From: Symbiodinium natans
Taxonomy: Eukaryota > Sar > Dinophyceae > Suessiales > Symbiodiniaceae
Direction: 5' to 3'
Length of the DNA stretch: 53,444 nucleotides
Assembly: GCA_905221605.1 (NCBI GenBank)
Contig: CAJNDS010002746.1
Location: 1,108,389 to 1,161,832 of the forward strand
Shown here: positions 48,524-53,444 of the stretch, piece by piece
Position numbering within the stretch: the stretch's first letter is position 1
How the letters are laid out: each line of letters opens with the position of its first letter
The notes under the pieces: model-generated
Databases searched by the model: none
What the model was told of the DNA's origin: nothing
Seen by the model: the letters and a program-made list of their open reading frames with translations, nothing else
Program-made: the position numbers and the translations under genes

Positions 48524-48700
48524 CGGGCGTTTCCGGTAAAATCCTAATTCTCCCCGATCTCGGAATTTCGGGCGTTTCCCGTAAAATCCTAATCCTCCCC
48601 GGTCTCGGAATTACGGGCGTTTCCCGTAAACTCCTAATCCTCCCCGATCTCGGAATTACGGGCGTTTCCCGAATTACGGGCGTTTGTTTTTTTTACGGGC
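48524..48700. repeat. 45-bp minisatellite with an open frame
   Basis: Units start with CGGGCGTTTCC at 48524, 48569, 48614 and 48659, exactly 45 bases apart. The plus frame gives a 15-residue repeat GVSRKILILPDLGIT. The length keeps any frame open, so coding is not shown. Confidence 0.85.
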
Positions 48701-49127
48701 GTTTCCTAAAAAACCCGGTTTTTTCCAAACAACCAAAAGTAATAGGGTCTTTTGGAGACCCAGGTAAACCTTAAACCCTAAACCCTAAAACCTAAACCCT
48801 AAACCCTAAGCCCTAAATCCTAAACCCTAAACCCCAAACCCTAAACCCTAACCCTTAACCCTAAAATAAAAACAAGCCCTAGTCCAAACTTTGGTGCTTC
48901 CTGGAGAGCTGGGGGCCCAGCAAAGCTGCTTCGTGCATAGAAACTTTACCCAAAAGTCTGAACCTCCAAGCCCTGAAACCCTTAAATCCGTACTGCAAAA
49001 ACCTCAACCCCAAGCCCAAAAACCCCTAAATCCTCAGCACAAAGCCCTCAAACGCCAAACCCCAAACCCTAAACCCAAGCCCTAAACCCTAAACCTTATA
49101 AACCCTAAACCCCCCAAACCTCGAGAC

Positions 49128-49205
49128 GCCCTTAGCCGAGAGACCTCCAGGACCAGCGATCGCTGGCGCCAAGTTTCGCTACTGCTCTGCGCCTCCCGCA
49201 GCCTC
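49128..49205 (-). CDS. Coiled-coil micro-exon
   Basis: The minus strand reads RLREAQSSSETWRQRSLVLE then VSRLRA, with regular Leu spacing and Arg/Glu. The region 48775-49125 before it is decayed AAACCCT. Confidence 0.55.
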
Positions 49206-49764
49206 TTTGAGGGTCCTTTTGAAGTGTTTTTGAGGTTTCGGGCTTTGGGCTGGGCTGGGGCTTTGGGATTTCGGCGTTCACCCGTGGTGTGGGTGGTTAC
49301 CTTAGGCTTGAAAAGACTACTATTCCATAAGAATCTGACTCCTTTTTGGACCCCAAATCTCCTTCTGCTCGAGTGCCTTTTAAGGTCTGTAGAGTTTAGG
49401 GTGTAGGGTTTAACCCCTAAACCCTAAACTATAAACCCTAACCCTGCCAGGCTCAGAATCCTACGACACCAAATGCCGACCGGTGCGACCCGGAGCCTTG
49501 CAAAGCCTACTTTTGCAACCTTACACCCTAAACCCTAAACCCTAAACCCGGAACCCTGAACCAAAAAACTCTAAACCGTAACAACCCAAACTCTCAACCT
49601 GCAAGGCCCTCAACCACCCAAAAGTCTAAACCCTAAACCCTACAAGCCCAAAACCCAAAAGGCCCCAACCTCACAAACCTAAAGCCCTGAACCCATCTCC
49701 CTAGACCCCTAAACCCCGAGCCCTGAAGCCCTAAACCCTAAACCCTATAAAACCACCCTCTGCA

Positions 49765-49857
49765 TCTCCCCCCTCGGAGTCCCCCCGCCTCGTCTCTACC
49801 TCGCTGTTGCGGGCGTCTGCGGCTGCAGAGGAGGCTGCGGATGCGGATCCAGGGTGC
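49765..49857 (-). CDS. Exon-like island, Ala/Ser-rich into charged helix
   Basis: After TCTCAG the minus strand reads AEHPGSASAASSAAADARNS then EVETRRG. It resembles the edge of a coiled-coil domain. Confidence 0.45.
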
Positions 49858-49989
49858 TCCGCCTGAGAGGGCTTTAGGGTTTGGGGTTTAGGGTTTAGGG
49901 TGTAGGGTTTAGGGCTTAGGGTTTAGGGTTGAGGGTTCAGGGTTGAGGGTTGAGGGTTGAGGGTCACTCATGAACACTATATAGCTGCA

Positions 49990-50350
49990 AATGTTTGGCG
50001 CAAAGAAGCTCGCGCGGACACGCGGACGCGCGGACGCGCGGGCGCGAACACGAGGCGCGGACGCGCGAACACCCGGACGTGCGGACTCGCGGCGCAGACT
50101 TATGGACGCGCGGACGCGCGAACGCGCGGACGCGCGGACACGCGAACGCGCGGACACGCGGACGCGCGGACGCGCGGACCCGCGGACCCGCGGACCGCGG
50201 ACCCGCGGACGCGCGGACGCGCGGACCCACGGACGCGCGGACACGCGGACACGCGGAGGCGCAGACACGCGGACGCGCGGACATGCGGACGCGCGGACAG
50301 GCACGCGGACTCGCGGATATGCAGACGTGCGGGCACGATGAACCACTGAC
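49990..50350. repeat. 8-bp GC-rich satellite GCGGACGC, copy 1
   Basis: About 40 units of GCGGACGC with GCGGACAC and GCGGACCC variants. Because 8 is not a multiple of 3 and the unit lacks stop triplets in any register, all six frames stay open and give ADARTRGR-like or RVRASARP-like strings. None is treated as a gene. Confidence 0.95.
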
Positions 50351-50438
50351 GTGCACACGGACGCGCAAAACTAAAAGCGCTCAGACCCGCGAACATGTAG
50401 GCGGATGTATGCAAGCCTTTCGCTGGAAAACATATACC

Positions 50439-50557
50439 TCATCTAAGACTTTTGGTTTCGGAATGTGAAATCTTCTTGCGCGGCACTTGCAGCTTAAATG
50501 CATTCCTGACATATATGTCGGAAAAGTTCCCACAGGGTGGAGCGATTTTGTTTGTAG
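50439..50557 (-). CDS. Terminal exon with clean stop
   Basis: After the acceptor AAGCCAG the minus strand reads NKIAPPCGNFSDIYVRNAFK then LQVPRKKISHSETKSLR and TGA at 50441-50439. This is among the most protein-like islands, and the only one next to the GC satellite. Product not recognised. It implies a gene that begins to the right. Confidence 0.55.
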
Positions 50558-50654
50558 CTGGCTTACAGAAAACTTTAAATGAGGTTTAGGGGCCTAGAAA
50601 ACTGGGGCCAGTTTCGAGGCCTGTGGGCTTCTTTTGTTTGGGGTTGGGTTTAAG

Positions 50655-51315
50655 GTTAACCCTTAACCCCCTCTCGGGGTCCAGCTGGGGGGGTTCGGGT
50701 CGACATGGGGGGTTGGGTTTGAGGGTTTGGGGCTGTCTTAAGCAAACCCAATCCCCCCTTCTCGGTCCGTGTCGGGGTTGGGTTTAGGGGGTCCTGATGG
50801 GGGTGGTTGGGTTTAGGGGGCTGTATTTCAAGCAAACCCAAACCGTACTAACCCCCCCTTCTCGGGGTCCAGATCGGCGGGTTGGGTTTAGGTTGGGGTT
50901 CAAGCAAACCTTGCGAGAGGGAGGCTTGGGCTGTATTTCAAGCAAACCCCCTTCTCGCAGTCCAGATGAGGGGGGGGGGGGGGTTTTGGGTCTGGGGGTT
51001 TGGGGCTGTATTGCCATGGGTTGGCCCAACCCCCTTCCGGGGGTGCAGATGGGGGGGTTGAGCTCGGGGTTCCTGATGGAAGGGCAGTATTTCGAGCAAA
51101 GGTCTAGGATGGGGGGGGGGGGTTGAGTTTAAGGGTTTGAGCCTTTTCAAGTATCCAGATCGGGGGGTTTGGGTGTAAGGGTTTGGGGCTGTATTTCAAG
51201 CAACCCCGGTCAAGATGGGGGGGTTGGGTTTGGGGGTTTGGGGCTGTTACAAGCAAACCCAACCCCCCTTGTCGGGGTCGAGATGGGGGGGTTGGGTTTA
51301 AAGGGCTGTTTCGCT
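50655..51315. repeat. G-rich tandem block of about 80-bp diverged units
   Basis: Six to eight diverged units share CCCCCCTTCTCGGGGTCCAG, ATGGGGGGGTTGGGTTTA and GGGGCTGTATTTCAAGCAAA. G-runs of 7-13 are frequent. ORFs here (Pro/Asn-rich on the minus strand) follow the repeat. Confidence 0.8.
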
Positions 51316-51365
51316 GAAACATTGTTTCGGATTCAGGGGTGTGGGGCGTGTGCTGCTCGTACCTT

Positions 51366-51500
51366 TCAAGAATTACGTGTGGGTTTCCGAATAACTCCTG
51401 TGACCTTGCGCTGCTCTGAAAATTCGGGGGCAGGATCTCTAGTCTCGTGTTGGGGCTCCAGGGTTTCCACTGGTCCTTTTAAAAAAAATGTCGGACTTGC
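51366..51500 (-). CDS. Exon-like island
   Basis: The minus strand reads FLKGPVETLEPQHETRDPAP then EFSEQRKVTGVIRKPTRNS and a stop. Charged, Pro-containing, unlike the flanking satellites. Confidence 0.4.
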   Translation of the reverse strand, partial: ASPTFFLKGPVETLEPQHETRDPAPEFSEQRKVTGVIRKPTRNS

Positions 51501-51529
51501 ACTGCACTCTGTGTGGGTGGGCCCAAGCG

Positions 51530-51815
51530 CGCTGACGCGGCGCAGAGACACTCGGACGCGTGGACGGACACGCGGACGCGCGGACACGTGGACTCGCGGA
51601 CACACATGGACGCGCGCACGCGCGGATGTGCGGACGCGCGGACACGCGGACACGCGGACGCGCGGACCCGCGGACCCGCGGACGCGCGGACCCGCGGACC
51701 GAGGACGCGCGGACCCGCGGACCCGCGGACCGCGCGGACGCGCGGACGCGCGGACGCGCGGACGGACGCGCGGACGCGCGGACGGACGCGCGGGCGCGCG
51801 GCGCGGACGCAGCTA
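51530..51815. repeat. 8-bp GC-rich satellite GCGGACGC, copy 2
   Basis: About 34 units with the same GCGGACCC and GCGGACAC variants as copy 1, followed by six TTGAGGG units (51833-51872) just as copy 1 is preceded by TTGAGGG units (49926-49962). Confidence 0.95.
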
Positions 51816-51833
51816 CCTGACGTTCATAAGTCT

Positions 51834-51872
<39 letters not shown>

Positions 51873-52195
51873 GGCTTTAGGGTTTAGGGCATTAGGGTGT
51901 TTCGGCTTGTTGGGGTTTGCGGTTCATGAGATTTTGGGGCTTTGGGGCTTTGGGGTCTTGGGGTGTTGGCGCTTTGGGAGTGCTGGGGTTTTTGGGGTCT
52001 TTAGGTCGTGGCTTTACAAGGGTTATCTGAAGCGATTGAGGGGCTTAGGGCTGTGTAGAGTTTTAAGAAGCCGGGTTCAGTCTAAGAGGCTCAAGGTTAT
52101 AGGGCTTAGGGTTTAGGGTCAACCCCTAAAAACGGCTTTCCCCCCCCCCCCCAAAACCCTAAAAGCCCAAACCTCTGACACCTGAAGCCCTAAAC

Positions 52196-52855
52196 GCCCT
52201 TCACTCCCTGTACTGCTCTCCTCTATCTATCCCCAAGTACTTCGTACGTAAACAATGGTTAAACCCTAAACCCTAAACCCGAAACCCTAAACCCGAAACC
52301 CTAAACCCTAAACCCGAAACTGTAAACAAGGACTCACGATCGTCATTGTGAGTTAAGGGGTGTGGAGGTCTGGGAAGCCGCCCTAGACCCTAAACCCTCC
52401 AATCCCGGACCCTAAACCCCAAACCCTAAACCCTAAACCCTAAACCCTAAACCCTAAACCCTAAACCCTAACACCCTAAACCCTAAACCCTAACTCCCAA
52501 AAGCCCTGGAAGGGCCCGAAATGCCCTCAACCTGGAACTCCAAGCCTCACCCCCAAGCCCAAGCCCCAAGATCCTAAACCCAGACCGACCTCCATCAACC
52601 CCCCCCCCCACCAGCTCCAAACCCTAAACCCTGAAACCAATCAAGCCTACACCCCATCAAGCCTGCTCCCGACTGAACCCCAAGCCCTAAAACCCTAAAC
52701 CCCAAGCCAAACCCTAAACCCGACGCCCTAAACCCTAAACCCGAAACCCTAAACCCCAATCCCTAAACCCTAAGCCCTAAACCCTAAACCCTAAACCCGA
52801 AACCCTCAACCCTAAACCTCCGTTTCCAAGCTGGGGCTTGCGGCACAGGCTTCCA
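52196..52855 (-). CDS. Two small exon-like islands among AAACCCT arrays
   Basis: About 52805-52855 reads EVDVEACAASPSLETE; about 52205-52243 reads YLGIDRGEQYRE after CGAAG. Both are minus strand and acidic or helical. Between them lie decayed AAACCCT, CGAAACCCT and AAGCCCT units (52256-52815). Confidence 0.35.
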
Positions 52856-52924
52856 CGTCCACTTCGGGACCTGGACTTGGGGCTTAGGGCTGAGGGATTA
52901 GGGGTTGGGGGCTCAGGGAGGGCT

Positions 52925-53060
52925 TGGGGTCTAGGGTTTAGGGTTTAGGGTTTAGGGTTTAGGGCTTAGGGTTTAGGGTTTAGGGTTTAGGGTCTAGGGT
53001 TTAGGGTTTAGGGTTGAGGGTTGAGGGTTTAGGGTTTAGGGTTTAGGGTTTGGCGTTTAG
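52925..53060. repeat. TTTAGGG array
   Basis: About nineteen plus-strand units with CTTAGGG, TCTAGGG and TTGAGGG variants. To the right, 53222-53262 is unique; the minus strand has MLEIL followed by a GTGAGT donor. Confidence 0.9.
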
Positions 53061-53342
53061 GGCTTGGGGTTTAGGGCTTGGGGTTTGGGATTTTTGGGGC
53101 TTGGAGTTTAAGTTTAGGGTGTCGGGTTGGCGTTTTGGGCCTTGGGGTTTTGAGTGGGCAGAGGTTGGGGGCAAGGGCACCCCATCGCAATACTACCCCC
53201 ATCCTAATTAGCACCACCCAACACGGACACTCACCAATATTTCTAACATGATAACCCTAGAACCCCCTTGAATTCGAAATCCTAAGCCGTAAGCCCTACA
53301 CCTTCGAAGCCCTAAAAGAATGGAAAACGTACAACTCTAGAG

Positions 53343-53444
53343 CCCTGAACCCCTAAACCCCCTAAACCCCCTAAACCCCCTAAACCCCCTAAACCCCCTA
53401 AACCCCCTAAACCCCCTAAACCCCCTAAACCCCCTAAACCCCCT
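53343..53444. repeat. 9-bp array AAACCCCCT, running off the window
   Basis: Eleven perfect units of AAACCCCCT to the window end. It is the five-C member of a series with AAACCCT (7) and AAACCCCT (8) elsewhere in the window. Confidence 0.95.

Noticed and set aside
49909-50468. Long ORFs of the ADARTRGRADARTRG and RVRASARPRVRAS type (also at 51169-51843)
   Set aside because: The 8-bp GC satellite is stop-free in all registers on both strands, so these ORFs carry no coding evidence.
53343-53444. A true chromosome end at the right edge
   Set aside because: The unit is 9 bp (AAACCCCCT), the array is only about 100 bases before the window stops, and equal arrays occur throughout the interior.

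Overview
The window is nuclear DNA of a eukaryote, most likely a dinoflagellate and probably one of the Symbiodiniaceae. The reasons are: (1) the plant/dinoflagellate-type telomeric heptamer TTTAGGG occurs in dozens of internal arrays; (2) every gene that can be read lies on the minus strand, as in dinoflagellate one-way gene arrays; (3) introns are short, often start with GC or GA instead of GT, and carry short direct repeats at their borders; (4) the best gene encodes a multi-pass membrane protein of a type I recall as expanded in dinoflagellates. No database search was possible, so the taxon is an inference. An apicomplexan such as Eimeria also carries AAACCCT arrays, but the CAG tracts typical of that genome are absent.

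At first sight the window is almost all simple repeats, and most long ORFs are translations of those repeats. The unique islands between the arrays tell another story. Read on the minus strand, many are short open segments of 40-150 bases with an AG before them and a GT, GC or GA after them. I interpret the window as several intron-rich minus-strand genes whose introns are filled with telomere-like heptamers and with small inverted-repeat (introner-like) elements.

Layout. 2-601: 5' end of a membrane protein that runs off the window. 2306-2878: two exons of a major-facilitator transporter. 3637-6841: exon islands, including a signal-peptide start exon at 6643. 8431-17124: many exon islands of an unknown gene or genes. 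17575-19991: a seven-exon membrane protein with a TIR-like motif set, the best supported gene. 20230-31863: further exon islands, a (CTT)n tract, and a basic Arg/Lys-rich terminal exon ending at 31128. 32247-32501: a fragment with an in-frame stop. 33517-41525: more exon islands, a CT-rich microsatellite, and a heptad-repeat coding minisatellite. 42113-49857: micro-exons that near-uniformly encode charged coiled-coil helix. 50439-50557: a clean terminal exon. 49990-51815: two GC-rich 8-bp satellites around a G-rich tandem block. 52 kb to the end: more arrays, closing with a 9-bp TTTAGGGGG version.

The genes do not form an obvious pathway. What they share is architecture: minus-strand orientation, tiny exons, heptamer-filled introns and recurring inverted-repeat elements. 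Exon borders are my own reading by eye; those of the 17.6-20 kb gene were phase-checked across six introns, while most others are approximate. No tRNA, rRNA, CRISPR, origin or promoter was recognised.
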